From Enterovibrio qingdaonensis (GTDB lineage Bacteria; Pseudomonadota; Gammaproteobacteria; Enterobacterales; Vibrionaceae): a DNA stretch of 64,000 bases. The translations under genes and the position numbers were made by a program. Location of the stretch: NCBI RefSeq assembly GCF_028683135.1, contig NZ_JAJUBB010000021.1, positions 20,309 through 84,308 on the forward strand. Direction: 5' to 3'. Below, in pieces: positions 36,398-46,800 of this stretch. The notes beneath the pieces were generated by a model. The model searched no databases and was not told where the DNA came from. It worked only from the letters and a program-made list of their open reading frames with translations. Within the stretch, counting starts at the first letter, position 1. Every line of letters begins with the position of its first letter.

Positions 36398-36907
36398 ATG
36401 TATAAACGGCTTTTCATTCTCTTCACGACGTTTGCGTTAGCAGCTTGTCAAACAGTCCCTGATGGGATTACGCCTGTCGCTCAATTCGAAAAATCCCGTT
36501 TTTTAGGAGAGTGGTATGAGATCGCACGTCTCGACCATTCCTTTGAAAACGGTCTGTCGGAAGTTACAGCGCAATATGTTGCGCGCACAGATGGTGGCAT
36601 TGATGTCATCAACAGAGGATTTAAACAGAAAGACAATGCGTGGACAGAGGCTATAGGACGCGCATATTTTGTTGAAGACACTTATTTGGGGCATCTTAAA
36701 GTTTCTTTTTTTGGTCCTTTCTACTCGTCTTACGTGGTGTTTGAATTAGGTGAGGATTACGAGTACGCCTTTGTTTCGGGTTACAGCAAAGACTACCTCT
36801 GGCTTCTTGCCCGACGTCCGACAGTATCGAATGAATTGCTTATGCGATTCCTACGTATTGCAGATGAAAAAGGCTTCGATGTCGAAGAAATCATTCTATC
36901 TCAATGA
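36398..36907 (+). CDS. blc: Outer-membrane lipocalin lipoprotein (Blc family)
   Basis: A 169-residue lipocalin with a lipoprotein signal peptide and lipobox LAAC (Cys17). The first conserved lipocalin region is GEWYEIARLDHSFENGL, followed by the INRGFKQKD and YAFVSGYSKDYLWLLARRP strands typical of bacterial Blc. These proteins bind lysophospholipids and fatty acids at the outer membrane. It probably shares a transcript with the upstream esterase. Confidence 0.9.
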   Translation: MYKRLFILFTTFALAACQTVPDGITPVAQFEKSRFLGEWYEIARLDHSFENGLSEVTAQYVARTDGGIDVINRGFKQKDNAWTEAIGRAYFVEDTYLGHLKVSFFGPFYSSYVVFELGEDYEYAFVSGYSKDYLWLLARRPTVSNELLMRFLRIADEKGFDVEEIILSQ

Positions 36908-37069
36908 GATAATTATCACGCATTTCAGCGTATCCTCAGTGAAAGTTGGGCTAAAATCTCCTTTTTTGCTTAATTTAGCAACAAACTCGGTCGCCTTTTG
37001 CATAAAGCACTAAACTTCATTTTTGCTTTTTGTTTAAATACCCAAGTAATAACAAATAACTCAATAAAA

Positions 37070-37273
37070 ATGCCAATTACAACTGATACTCAAGCTATGC
37101 GCAGCACACTTGCTCGCCTAAATCACGATGCCATTGACTCCATGAGCCCTGAAGGCGAGTGCACCATTAAGGTTGCCGATCTTTCAACACTGATGGCGGC
37201 ATACAAGATAGAACTCAACAAAAACCGCGGACTAAAGAAAACGCTCGCAATGACAGAACAACGTCAGCGTTAG
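37070..37273 (+). CDS. Small hypothetical protein
   Basis: A frame of 67 residues from the ATG at 37070, with no clear ribosome binding site. The sequence (MPITTDTQAMRSTLARLNHD ...) is hydrophilic, largely helical and ends in basic residues. I do not recognise it. It lies between blc and a GNAT gene in the same direction, so it may be a real small gene, but coding evidence is weak. Confidence 0.35.
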   Translation: MPITTDTQAMRSTLARLNHDAIDSMSPEGECTIKVADLSTLMAAYKIELNKNRGLKKTLAMTEQRQR

Positions 37274-37318
37274 CACTCTCATACCGCGGTCGCCAATTTT
37301 GTATCGTTGGGACATGCA

Positions 37319-37813
37319 ATGCCTTACACCTTAATCAAATCATCAAATCCCGAGGACTTTGTGCTCGTTCATCGCTTTTTGATGCAGGCGATTCAACGCC
37401 TGAGAGCGGCTGGTATCCCTTTGTGGGAACCCGAAGACGTTTCTGTTGATGCCTTGGTTAAAGCCTATGGAACTCACAGTCTCTACTTGGTGATGGACAA
37501 CGAGAAAACAATTGGAGGTGTGTTCGTTTTAGAAGAAGATGCGCTCTTTTGGCCAGAAATTGTCACCAATGACAGCTTTTTCTTTCATAAGCTCGTGATT
37601 GGCGATGACTTCATCACCAAAGGTATTGGTCACCGCGTGCTCGACGCTTTGGTGGAACTGGCAAAAAGTCATGGCAAACATTGGTTGCGCTGTGACTGCC
37701 ATGGCGATCGTCCGCGTCTGCGCAACTTTTACGAATCATTTGGGTTTTACTTCATTGATAGAAAAACCGTCGAAGGGTTTGATGCTGCTCGCTACGAATA
37801 CCCTTGCCTATAG
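37319..37813 (+). CDS. GNAT-family N-acetyltransferase
   Basis: A 164-residue protein started at the ATG at 37319 (MPYTLIKSS). The GNAT core is visible: the FFFHKLVIGDDFITKGIGHRVLDAL stretch includes the acetyl-CoA pyrophosphate loop (here KGIGHR), followed by WLRCDCHGDRPRLRNFYESFGF, the usual alpha3-beta5 region. The substrate is unknown. No operon partner is obvious; 290 bp of apparently empty sequence follow. Confidence 0.8.
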   Translation: MPYTLIKSSNPEDFVLVHRFLMQAIQRLRAAGIPLWEPEDVSVDALVKAYGTHSLYLVMDNEKTIGGVFVLEEDALFWPEIVTNDSFFFHKLVIGDDFITKGIGHRVLDALVELAKSHGKHWLRCDCHGDRPRLRNFYESFGFYFIDRKTVEGFDAARYEYPCL

Positions 37814-38106
37814 TCCTTCTTTCCTTCGTCACACCTCGATTTATCCTTGTTCACCTCAGCTCTCATTAACTCGTTGAAATGACATTTTTGCGAGGGGAGG
37901 CCAGTCAAATAACGCCCGATCATTGAACCTATTCGTTTTCACCAATAAAGCGATGAGGTGCCTCGCAACGGAAAGGTAGAAAGCGTTGCAAACAACAGAC
38001 TACTCTTTAGTAAAGGAAAGAACGAAGGTTGTGATGTCGACCTGAATACGTTTTAATCAATCCCTTCCAGACGATTTAGTCACCCGGTTCAAGGATTGCC
38101 CGCGCC

Positions 38107-38985
38107 ATGCTAAAAAACGCCATTCCCTTTATCTTCGTCCTTCTCTGGAGCACAGGGTTTATTGGCGCAAAATTCGGGCTTCCGTATGCGGACGCCGCTA
38201 CATTCCTCTTTATCCGCATGGTGCTCAATGTTCTCGTGTTTGTCGTGATTCTCTCGATACTCAAACCCGCAATGCCTCAAGGAAAGGCCTTATTTCATGT
38301 CATGATGTCAGGGTTAATGATCCATGGGTTTTATCTTGGCGGAGTATTCGCTGCAATCGGCTTTGGCATGCCAGCAGGCCTTTCGTCTTTGTTAGTTGGC
38401 TTTCAACCTATCCTGACCGCACTAATCGTCATTAACCTTTCCAGTGAAAGGCTTAACCCCGCGCAATGGCTGGGGTTGATCGCGGGAATCATCGGCATAG
38501 GCCTTGTTGTGCAAGGAAAAATGAGCTGGAACAGCGATGCGCAACCGTTCTACGCTTACTTGTTCGTTTTCACTGCATTGATAGGTATCACGCTGGGCAC
38601 CTTGTATCAAAAGCACTTCTGTCAGGGCGTGGATTTAGTCTCGTGTGCCATGTGGCAATACGTCGCGGCTGGCATTTTCTTCCTTCCGATCGCATGGCTC
38701 GTTGAAGGGTTTAACGTAACCTGGTCACTCACTTTTACGCTGACAATGATCTGGTCAGTGTTGGCACTTTCTGTCGTTGCCGTTCTGCTTTATTTATACA
38801 TGGTCGGACAAGGTGCGGCTTCTAAGGTCACGTCTGTTATCTACTTGGTGCCACCAGTAACTGCTATTCAAGGTTGGTTGTTCTTCGATGAGGCCTTTTC
38901 AATCTCAACCGTCGTTGGGTTTTCCATCTGTGCATTAGCCGTTTACCTCGTCATGCGAGCGCCTAAGCTGAGCTTGTCCAAATAA
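38107..38985 (+). CDS. EamA/DMT-family transporter
   Basis: A 292-residue membrane protein with ten predicted membrane segments in two EamA repeats, each of five. The start is typical of the family (ALPFIFVLLWSTGFI-type: here NAIPFIFVLLWSTGFIG), and EERLNP-like SSERLNPAQWLGL marks the end of the first repeat. Members export amino acids or small metabolites or import related compounds. The cargo here cannot be read from sequence. Confidence 0.87.
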   Translation: MLKNAIPFIFVLLWSTGFIGAKFGLPYADAATFLFIRMVLNVLVFVVILSILKPAMPQGKALFHVMMSGLMIHGFYLGGVFAAIGFGMPAGLSSLLVGFQPILTALIVINLSSERLNPAQWLGLIAGIIGIGLVVQGKMSWNSDAQPFYAYLFVFTALIGITLGTLYQKHFCQGVDLVSCAMWQYVAAGIFFLPIAWLVEGFNVTWSLTFTLTMIWSVLALSVVAVLLYLYMVGQGAASKVTSVIYLVPPVTAIQGWLFFDEAFSISTVVGFSICALAVYLVMRAPKLSLSK

Positions 38986-38998
38986 CTCACTGCATCAA

Positions 38999-39029
38999 AA
39001 AGCGCGGAGAATATCTTCCGTGCTTTCTT
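38999..39029 (+). terminator. Terminator of the EamA gene
   Basis: AAAGCGCGGA pairs with TCCGTGCTTT through one G-T wobble around a short loop, followed by TTTCTTC. It begins 13 bp after the stop codon. Confidence 0.65.
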
Positions 39030-39227
39030 CATTTCATGCCTCGATTTTTGCTTCTCTTCTTACTGCATAACCTTGCGTGGTGACGCTCAATTATTATTCA
39101 ATTTTAAGTTCTAATTTTGCGCATAATTAAGGATTAATTGAATATATCGCAAGCAAAATGAAAATGAATTGACTTCTTATTCGATTTTTACGACATTTTA
39201 TGCCCCTTTAATGTTGAGAATGATGGA

Positions 39228-40757
39228 ATGTCTCAAGCACACCTTCAAACACAAGACCAAGCACCCGCGTCGTCAAAGTGGCAAATGCCTGACACACTGA
39301 TCTTGATCTTTTTCGTTGGGCTTTTTGCCGCAGCAATGACTTACCTGATCCCTGTGGGTCAATTTGATAGCCAACAAGTCACCTATTTGGTGGATGGTGC
39401 AGAAAAATCCCGCACCGTTATCAACCCTGAATCCTTCCGCTACGTCACTGACGAAAACGGTGATGCCGTCTATAACCGCGTGCAGTTTTTCGCGTCTGGT
39501 GGCGGTATTGGCTTGATGAACTTCCCTTTTGAAGGGCTCGTTTCTGGTTCGAAATGGGGCTCAGCAATTGGCGTTATCATGTTCATGCTCATCATCGGCG
39601 GTGCGTTCGGTATCGTCATGCGCACCGGAACCATTGATAACGGCATCTTGAAGCTAATCGACAAAACCAAGGGCAGTGAAGCACTTTTTATTCCTGTACT
39701 CTTCTTACTGTTCTCCTTGGGCGGTGCCGTATTCGGTATGGGTGAAGAAGCCGTTGCATTCGCCATTATCATCGCACCTCTTATGGTTCGATTAGGCTAC
39801 GACGGCATCACAACCGTGATGGTGACATACGTTGCAACGCAGGTCGGTTTTGGCACCTCTTGGATGAACCCGTTCTCCGTCGCAATCGCTCAAGGCATTG
39901 CAGGTGTTCCTGTTCTGTCAGGCATGACTTTCCGCATGGTAATGTGGGCGGGCTTTACACTGGTGGGTATTGCATTCACCATGATGTACGCAGCGCGAAT
40001 CAAAGCAAACCCTGAAGCCTCTTACAGCTTCCATTCAGATGCATACCTGAAAGAGAAGAAAGTCGAGGAAAGTGAGGTTCGTTGGAACCTGGGTGATACA
40101 TTGGTCATCCTGACCGTTATCGCCACGACTGTCTGGGTAGTATGGGGCGTGGTAGTACACGCTTGGTACATTCCAGAAATCGCGTCTCAGTTCTTCACCA
40201 TGGGGTTTGTCGTTGCAATCATCGCGATGATTTTCAAACTCAATAACATGACCATGAACGATGTTGCCGCGTCCTTTAAAGAAGGTGCAGGCATCATGTT
40301 GGCACCCGCGTTATTGGTAGGTTGCGCGAAAGGCGTACTTCTCTTGTTGGGCGGTGGCTCTGCAGAACCGAGTGTACTGAATACCATTTTGCACAATACA
40401 GGTGGCGCAATCAGCGAATTACCTTCTGCCGTAGCAGCATGGCTGATGTATGTGTTCCAATCCGTGTTCAATTTCTTCGTGACATCTGGCTCCGGTCAGG
40501 CTGCTCTGACAATGCCTCTTCTGGCTCCGTTGTCTGACATTGCGGGTATCACACGTCAAGTCGCTGTCTTAGCATTCCAGCTAGGTGATGGCTTCACCAA
40601 CATCATCGTTCCAACCTCAGCGTCTTTGATGGCAACGCTAGGTGTATGTCGCATTGACTGGGGCAACTGGGCGAAATTCGTCTGGCGCTTCATGCTACTT
40701 CTCTTTGTCATCGCCAGTGTGACAGTTGTAGGTGCACATTTGGCTGGCTTCGCGTAA
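39228..40757 (+). CDS. yfcC: YfcC-family membrane transporter
   Basis: A 509-residue protein with about a dozen membrane segments. The family patterns include MTYLIPVGQFD near residue 38, a duplicated core with GGAFGIVMRTGTID and GMGEEAVAFAIIIAPL, and FVTSGSGQAALTMPLLAPLSD near residue 430. The YfcC group belongs to the C4-dicarboxylate/ion transporter superfamily and is often annotated as a basic amino acid carrier, but the cargo is not established from sequence. The next gene, an AstE-like amidohydrolase, suggests uptake of an acylated amino acid or peptide-like substrate. Confidence 0.82.
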   Translation: MSQAHLQTQDQAPASSKWQMPDTLILIFFVGLFAAAMTYLIPVGQFDSQQVTYLVDGAEKSRTVINPESFRYVTDENGDAVYNRVQFFASGGGIGLMNFPFEGLVSGSKWGSAIGVIMFMLIIGGAFGIVMRTGTIDNGILKLIDKTKGSEALFIPVLFLLFSLGGAVFGMGEEAVAFAIIIAPLMVRLGYDGITTVMVTYVATQVGFGTSWMNPFSVAIAQGIAGVPVLSGMTFRMVMWAGFTLVGIAFTMMYAARIKANPEASYSFHSDAYLKEKKVEESEVRWNLGDTLVILTVIATTVWVVWGVVVHAWYIPEIASQFFTMGFVVAIIAMIFKLNNMTMNDVAASFKEGAGIMLAPALLVGCAKGVLLLLGGGSAEPSVLNTILHNTGGAISELPSAVAAWLMYVFQSVFNFFVTSGSGQAALTMPLLAPLSDIAGITRQVAVLAFQLGDGFTNIIVPTSASLMATLGVCRIDWGNWAKFVWRFMLLLFVIASVTVVGAHLAGFA

Positions 40758-40791
40758 GCTTACTTAGTTAGCAAATAACAATGTTATCAAT

Positions 40792-40820
40792 AAAGGCGAG
40801 ATGAAAATCTCGCCTTTTTC
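40792..40820 (+). terminator. Terminator between yfcC and the AstE-like gene
   Basis: AAAGGCGAGA pairs perfectly with TCTCGCCTTT over a 6-nt loop, followed by TTC. It sits between two co-oriented genes only 80 bp apart, so it probably lowers read-through into the second gene or makes it depend on partial termination. Confidence 0.75.
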
Positions 40821-40837
40821 AAAATAAGAAAAAGAAC

Positions 40838-41842
40838 ATGACGACGTATATTAAAGGCAACAAAATCGACGGTCTGGACGTGATTAGCTCTCTCAACGTC
40901 GACCAGCTCGACGCTGGCCAACATAAGTTCTGGTTCCGCGCAGCCACAGATGCATTGGCGCAATGGCAGCATCTGCCTGTTTGGGTATTTAAAGGGACTA
41001 AACCGGGCAAAAAAATCATGATCACCGCAGGTGTTCATGGTGATGAATACAATGGCGTATTATCTGCACAAGCGATTGCACGTAGCCTGAAAGGCAAAGA
41101 TATTGCTGGCTGCATCACCATTGTTCCGACGGTGAATTTAACAGGTATGTTGCACCATAGCCGCGACTTTACGTCTTCCGACCCTGACGTTTCCGATGGT
41201 AACCTTAACCGCGTATTTCCGGGTAATGCGCACGGTAATGAGCCTCAGCGCTACATTTACACGATTTGGTACAACCTTTTGAAACCAAATGCAGAGCTCG
41301 CCATTGATCTTCACACTCAAACGTCAGGCACTGTATATCCGCTCTACGTTTTTGCAGACTTTCGCCTTAACGATGCATTGAACATGGCACGCTTGATGAG
41401 TCCAGATGCCATTTTGAATGACCCAGGCGAAGCGGGCGTTCTAGAAACTGTTTGGAACGAAAATGATATTCCAAGCATTACCGTTGAAATCGGTATGGGC
41501 CGTTATACTGATTTAGCCATGGTTCAACGCACGCTTGAAGGTGCCACCAATATTCTGACGCACTATGGGAACTTGTCGGGCACTGTTAACGAACCCGTAC
41601 CAGCCATCGAAAGCGCACGCGTGACCAGCCTACGTGCAGAACAAGGCGGCTTTATCATCCCAGAAGTTGCGCTTATGCAAACGGTCACCAAAGGCCAATT
41701 ACTGGCGCGTCAATATGACAGCTTTGGTGAAGAAGAACACCAATACATTGCACCGGAGGATGGTGTCGTGCTTAGCCATAACATCGAATCAATGCGTGCT
41801 GCTGGCTCGTTGGCTATTCGCCTGATCCATCCTGACGCGTAA
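40838..41842 (+). CDS. Succinylglutamate desuccinylase/aspartoacylase-family zinc deacylase
   Basis: A 334-residue M14-like hydrolase. HGDE (ITAGVHGDEYNG) and ELAIDLHTQTSG provide the three zinc ligands; DGNLNRVFPG carries the conserved Asn-Arg pair, and VEIGMGRYTD has the Glu region. A C-terminal beta domain (about 255-334) is typical of the AspA/AstE group that hydrolyses N-acyl amino acids. It follows yfcC and is presumably its enzymatic partner. It is distinct in sequence from the AstE-like protein at 15.6 kb, so the window holds two such enzymes. Confidence 0.83.
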   Translation: MTTYIKGNKIDGLDVISSLNVDQLDAGQHKFWFRAATDALAQWQHLPVWVFKGTKPGKKIMITAGVHGDEYNGVLSAQAIARSLKGKDIAGCITIVPTVNLTGMLHHSRDFTSSDPDVSDGNLNRVFPGNAHGNEPQRYIYTIWYNLLKPNAELAIDLHTQTSGTVYPLYVFADFRLNDALNMARLMSPDAILNDPGEAGVLETVWNENDIPSITVEIGMGRYTDLAMVQRTLEGATNILTHYGNLSGTVNEPVPAIESARVTSLRAEQGGFIIPEVALMQTVTKGQLLARQYDSFGEEEHQYIAPEDGVVLSHNIESMRAAGSLAIRLIHPDA

Positions 41843-41860
41843 GCTCCGCGTAACAACAAA

Positions 41861-41885
41861 AAAGGCCGCACTCGCGGCCTTTGTT
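41861..41885. terminator. Terminator after the AstE-like gene, probably bidirectional
   Basis: AAAGGCCGC pairs with GCGGCCTTT around ACTC, with TTGTTAT on one side and a matching A-rich tract on the other. It separates convergent genes. Confidence 0.8.
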
Positions 41886-41899
41886 ATATCTAACGATTC

Positions 41900-42325
41900 C
41901 TATTGAACATTAATGGTAATTTTCTCAGAAAGAACTGGCTTATCATGAGGAATATGCAGGTGGTCACCAAGGAGCAATTGGAGTGTGTGCTTTCCTTTCG
42001 GCAGCGTTAACAGAGTCTCTGTCTGCCCACCGCCAAAATGTTTAATGTTGTCATTGGCGGGCAGCGGCAATGAAAAATCTGCCAATGAATCCACATTAAT
42101 TAACAGATGATGGTGACCTGAATTGGGTTGATCGTTACCCGCAGGAACAATGCTCATCCCTTTCACGCCAAACACCACTTTAAATGTTCCCGGTACTGTT
42201 TCCCCATCTTTGGGCTCAACCAAAAACACTTGCGCGCCTTCGGCGGATTTGGTCGCCGATTGCACTGTATAAGACCAAAAGACGGCACAAAGAAGCGGAA
42301 GCAGGACGGAAAATACTTTTTTCAT
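41900..42325 (-). CDS. Periplasmic DUF4399 protein
   Basis: A 141-residue exported protein with a signal peptide ending in YTVQSATKS. The family motif is clear: SGHHHLLINVD, and KGKHTLQLLLGDHLHIPHD near the C terminus. These His-rich patches suggest metal (perhaps copper) binding, but no function is established. AGGTGG precedes the start. It is convergent with the AstE-like gene and divergent from the YeeE pair. Confidence 0.82.
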   Translation of the reverse strand: MKKVFSVLLPLLCAVFWSYTVQSATKSAEGAQVFLVEPKDGETVPGTFKVVFGVKGMSIVPAGNDQPNSGHHHLLINVDSLADFSLPLPANDNIKHFGGGQTETLLTLPKGKHTLQLLLGDHLHIPHDKPVLSEKITINVQ

Positions 42326-42580
42326 AAGACCACCTGTATGACCAACACGCTGAGTTCATCATGGGCAAACTCAGGTCGATACAGGTGTCAGAAAAGAGAA
42401 ATTTGGGTGAGATAGTCTTTACTGTCATTTCATTCTTTTGGCATTTCCTACCCCTATATCCATTTACAGTCCGACCCTCATTTATCCGACTCACTTCAAA
42501 AAGCACCATTATTTAGCATTGACTAATTAAGAATATGCTAATAAATTAACATGGAAGCGTACCATCAAATCGAGGTTACT

Positions 42581-43006
42581 ATGTGGGTATCACTTCCTTG
42601 GGAAGCATTGTTAGGCGGGATGTTACTGGGTGTATCTGCACTTATCCTTATGTATTTCAACGGCAAAATTGCTGGCATTAGCGGTATAGTAGGTGGACTA
42701 TTGTCACCGAATAAAGGTGACATCGATTGGCGGCTGTTATTTCTTGCTGGCATGGTGATTGCCGGGCTGTCTGCAAATGCATTGGGGCTCGATTACCCAG
42801 ATCTGGCACTCACTCCCGCGGGTCAATCTCCTATTATCGCGATTGTCGCAGGACTCTTGGTCGGCATAGGCACCAAGCTTGCTAATGGCTGTACAAGTGG
42901 TCATGGTATATGTGGCATTGGCCGTTTGTCACCACGCTCACTCATCGCAACGCTCGTCTTTATGGCATTTGCCATGCTTACCGTTTTCATCACCCAATTG
43001 TTATAA
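42581..43006 (+). CDS. YeeE/YedE-family membrane protein, first half
   Basis: A 141-residue protein with four hydrophobic segments. The start at 42581 (MWVSLPWEA) has GAGG five bases upstream; an ATG at 42551 would add ten polar residues. The signature KLANGCTSGHGICGIGRLSPRS contains the conserved Cys of the YeeE/YedE (TsuA-type) sulfur transporters. It is half the usual length because the protein is split in two, with the second half encoded 12 bp downstream. A role in thiosulfate or persulfide movement is inferred from the family. Confidence 0.83.
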   Translation: MWVSLPWEALLGGMLLGVSALILMYFNGKIAGISGIVGGLLSPNKGDIDWRLLFLAGMVIAGLSANALGLDYPDLALTPAGQSPIIAIVAGLLVGIGTKLANGCTSGHGICGIGRLSPRSLIATLVFMAFAMLTVFITQLL

Positions 43007-43018
43007 AAGGAGCCCGCT

Positions 43019-43465
43019 ATGCTATTCAAATTTGTATCGCTACTTTCTGGCTTGCTATTTGGGTTGGGAATGATGATTTCCGGTATGGTCAATCCACAAA
43101 AAGTAATTGGATTTCTTGACCTCTTTGGCCAATGGGATCCAAGCTTAGCGTTTGTCATGGGCGGAGCACTCATGGTATTTATTCCCGGGTATTTCCTCGT
43201 GATTAAGCCGCAAAAGTCTCCCAGACTCGCAGCCACATTCAACTTTTCAACGCCGTCAAAAGCGGATACTAAATTGCTCACGGGTTCCGCGTTATTTGGC
43301 GTAGGTTGGGGGCTAGCGGGAATATGTCCTGGGCCGGCAATTACGTTATTGGGATCGGGCAGCATGACTATCGCGACCTTTATAATCAGCATGCTTGCAG
43401 GTATGTTTATCGTTCAGGTGGGCACAAAAGCATCGTCTTCGTTCAGAGCTCACACGATACGTTAA
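43019..43465 (+). CDS. YeeE/YedE-family (DUF6691) membrane protein, second half
   Basis: A 148-residue partner of the preceding gene, starting after a strong AAGGAG. It has four membrane segments, with GLGMMISGMVNPQKV at the N terminus and WGLAGICPGPAITLLGSG carrying the second conserved Cys. Paired short YeeE proteins like these form one transporter in many marine Gammaproteobacteria. The rof gene begins 29 bp later. Confidence 0.85.
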   Translation: MLFKFVSLLSGLLFGLGMMISGMVNPQKVIGFLDLFGQWDPSLAFVMGGALMVFIPGYFLVIKPQKSPRLAATFNFSTPSKADTKLLTGSALFGVGWGLAGICPGPAITLLGSGSMTIATFIISMLAGMFIVQVGTKASSSFRAHTIR

Positions 43466-43494
43466 GCAACCTACGCGACAGCAAAGGAGCAAGC

Positions 43495-43743
43495 ATGATT
43501 AAGTGCTCAGACTACGATTACATTGAAATTGCGTGCCTATTTCACTACCCAATCAAACTGACATTAAAGATGGGTGAAGCGATAGAAGGAATCGCTCAAG
43601 ACACGCAGCGAAATCAAGCAAAAGACGAATGCATCGTGCTAGATATTCAAGGTGATCATCAACTTATCGTGCTTGATACCATTTCTGCTATCGACGTTTT
43701 GATTGAGAATCCACATTTTCGTCATGTAAGTTTTGAGCCCTAG
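43495..43743 (+). CDS. rof: Rho-binding antiterminator (Rof family)
   Basis: An 82-residue protein started at the ATG at 43495, with AAAGGAG upstream; a longer frame runs back into the YeeE gene and is rejected. The Rof signature is strong: CSDYDYIEIACLFHYPIKLT, with ECIVLDIQGDHQLIVLDTIS forming the Sm-like beta barrel. Rof binds the Rho primary RNA site and inhibits termination. It follows the YeeE pair and precedes a strong terminator, so it is the last gene of this short operon. Confidence 0.85.
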   Translation: MIKCSDYDYIEIACLFHYPIKLTLKMGEAIEGIAQDTQRNQAKDECIVLDIQGDHQLIVLDTISAIDVLIENPHFRHVSFEP

Positions 43744-43790
43744 AGGCATCACTGAAGTTTAACGAAAACGCATTTAACCTCACTATATAA

Positions 43791-43826
43791 AAAACAGGCC
43801 CTTCATCCGCAGGGCCTGTTTTTTCT
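43791..43826. terminator. Bidirectional terminator between rof and the sox operon
   Basis: An 11-bp perfect stem (AAAACAGGCCC / GGGCCTGTTTT) with a 10-nt loop has T runs on both strands. It serves rof and the convergent soxA gene. Confidence 0.9.
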
Positions 43827-43860
43827 TTCTTCAAACTCGCTCTTCAATCAAATTGACTAA

Positions 43861-46800
43861 TCAGCAATCCAGTGCGATGCCATATTCATCCGCAGCATCC
43901 TGAATCCAAAGCCCCACGTAGTCTGAAAAACTGCGCCTGACAATAAGCTCGTAAGTGTTTTCACTGCTGTGCTTAAGGAAAACCTGCGCTTTCGCAAACG
44001 AGGTGCCGATGCAACGCCCGATATGAAAATGTCTGTCGTCGACATCATACGTGGTGGACTTTTTGAGCACATCAATGGCGTGTGACCCTGACAGTGTTAA
44101 CAGTGTTTGACCACCTGAAACATCAGTAACAGACAGGTGCCCATATACATTTGCTCGGAGTTGTTGCTCAATTTGTGTGGCACTAAGCTCTCGACTGATA
44201 ACCAACCACTCATCAGGTGCTTGCCACCAAATTTCCACGGTATCACTGGTTGACGTAGAGCAAGGCATTGTAGGCAATGCCACGCCTAAGGCAGCCTCAA
44301 CACCACCACAGAATTCAGACGATGGCTCACCACGCAACACCACTTGAGACACACCTTTATGCTCGTGAAGATGCACACCCGCAGCGCGAGAAGGTTTCAG
44401 TGTTCCAATGTGGCTCAAAGGCAGTTCGAGAATGGGCGAAAACTCAGTTTCCGCGTTGATTTCATCCTCATTCGCTTTTCCTGGTTTTTCATTCTTCACA
44501 TCATAAAAAACCGAGCTGCAAATCTGCGCTTTGAGGCTTGTTCCATCCGCCAAAGGAAAATACACGTAATCTCCCATGCGGTTCAGGCCGTTTTTAATTA
44601 ATCCCAATGCAATAGAACACCCCAAAACAGTACTGTAATAGGAAGACGTGACATGTCCTACCATGGTCATTGGAATCGGTTGCTCGGGATTATCCACGGC
44701 CTGAGCCCCTTCTGGGATCACCTTGCTTGGTTCAGTGCATTTTAATCCGACTAACTGCTTTCTATCGGTACGCATTGAGTCTTCTCGCTCCCATGAACGG
44801 CGACCGATAAAACTGAATGTCTTTTGCTTGCCCGTGATCCACCCCATATTGAGGTCTTGAGGTGTCACAGAGCCATCTGTGTCTTGACCCACGATAATGA
44901 AGCCTTTTTCAGCACGAAGAATATGCATGGTCTCCGTGCCGTATGGCGTAATGTCATATTCTTCGCCAGCGTTCATGACCTGCTGCCAAACGTACATGCC
45001 AAAATTGGCATTTACGTTGATTTCAAACGATAACTCACCCGTGAAGCTGATCCTGAACACCCGTGCATCAATACCCGCAACGGTCATCGGTTTCCAACTC
45101 ATAAACGGCATGGCGTCTTCTGAAACATCTTCATCACCCACCAGCTTTTTCAGCACGTTGCGACTGTTCGGTCCCGAAATAGTCATCGTGGCCCATTGGT
45201 CTGTCACGCTAGTGAAGTAAATCTCCATCTCTGGCCACTCCGTTTGATGCCAGAGTTCTAGCCATCGCAAAACGCCTGCTGCACCTCCAGAGGTGGTTGT
45301 CATCAAAAAGTGGTCATCGCTGATGCATGACGTAACGCCATCATCAAATACCATCCCATCTTCATGGCACATTAAGCCATAACGGCATTTTCCAGGCGCG
45401 AGTTTGTCCCAACCGTTCGTGTAGATACGGTTCAAAAATGCGCGGGCATCTTTCCCTTGTATGTCGATTTTCCCGAGGGTTGATGCATCCAAAATGCCGA
45501 CGCTTTCTCTTGTCGCTTTGCACTCTCTCGCCAGCGACTCACCCATGGTTTCACCCCCTTTTGGGTAATACCAAGGGCGTTTCCATTGGCCGACATTTTC
45601 AAACTTGGCACCGTTAGCGATATGCCAAGCATGTATCGCCGTATAACGTTCGGGATCGAACAGTTTACCTACATCCCTTCCCGCTAAAGCACCAAAGGTC
45701 ACTGGTGTATACATTGGGCGGAAAATCGTGGTTCCCGTTTCTTCAATCGATTTACCCATCGCATTTGCAGCAATAGCCATGCCATTGATGTTGCCCGTTT
45801 TACCTTGGTCAGTCCCAAAGCCCATCGCGGTATAACGCTTGATATGTTCGATCGACTCATAACCTTCACGCACCGCCAGTTCAATACCCGCTGCCGTTAC
45901 ATCATTCTGAAAGTCGACAAATTGCTTAGGCGCGCGACTGACGGGTAAACGGTTAGGGACAAGATAAAGGTGCATCGCGGGTGAGCCTTGAAAGGTTTCA
46001 ACCACGGGTAGCGAGGCCGATAGCCCCTCTAGCCCCAACGACGAAGCGATACGTTCCGCGGCGTCAAAGCCACTTTGCATGACATCAAGTAGGCTTTGTT
46101 CGCCAGATACAGAGCCCGCGTAATCCATGCCTTCAACAGTGTTTGCAGGAACAAATCCAGCAATATCTTCTCGCCAGACAGGACGGCTGCCCGTGTGGCA
46201 ACTCAAATGTAACGTTGGACTCCAGCCGCCGCTCGAAGCAATCACATCACACGCCAAGACTTTAACCGGACCAACAAGGTTACGACCCTCTTTATCGATG
46301 GGGGCGACTTCTGCTCCCGTCACACGATCACTTCCTTGTACATTGGTCACGCCATGACCATGTAATACTGTTATTCCAAGGGCTTTAGCTTGTTCCGTCT
46401 TGTCACCTTCTGCATGAGGGCGACTATCGACAATCGCCTCAACGTGTAACCCACTGAGGTGCCAATCAATAGCCGCGTCATAGGCGTCATCATTCGTTGT
46501 CATCAATACCAATGACTCGCCCGGCGTTACAGCGTAACGCCTCAGGTAAGTCGATACGGCTGACGCTAACATGCAACCCGGCAAATCGTTGTTACCAAAC
46601 ACCAGTGGCCTTTCAATCGCACCCGTTGCCAAAAGCACCTGTTTGGCTCTGATATGGTGGATTCGCTGTCGAATCCCGTTGGCGTCTTCGCCTATGTGGT
46701 CAGTTTTCCGTTCCAACACGCCGACAAAATTATGGTCGTAGTAGCCAAATGCCGTACTTTTCGGCAACAACATACAGTCGTGGTCTTGCTCCAATACCGA

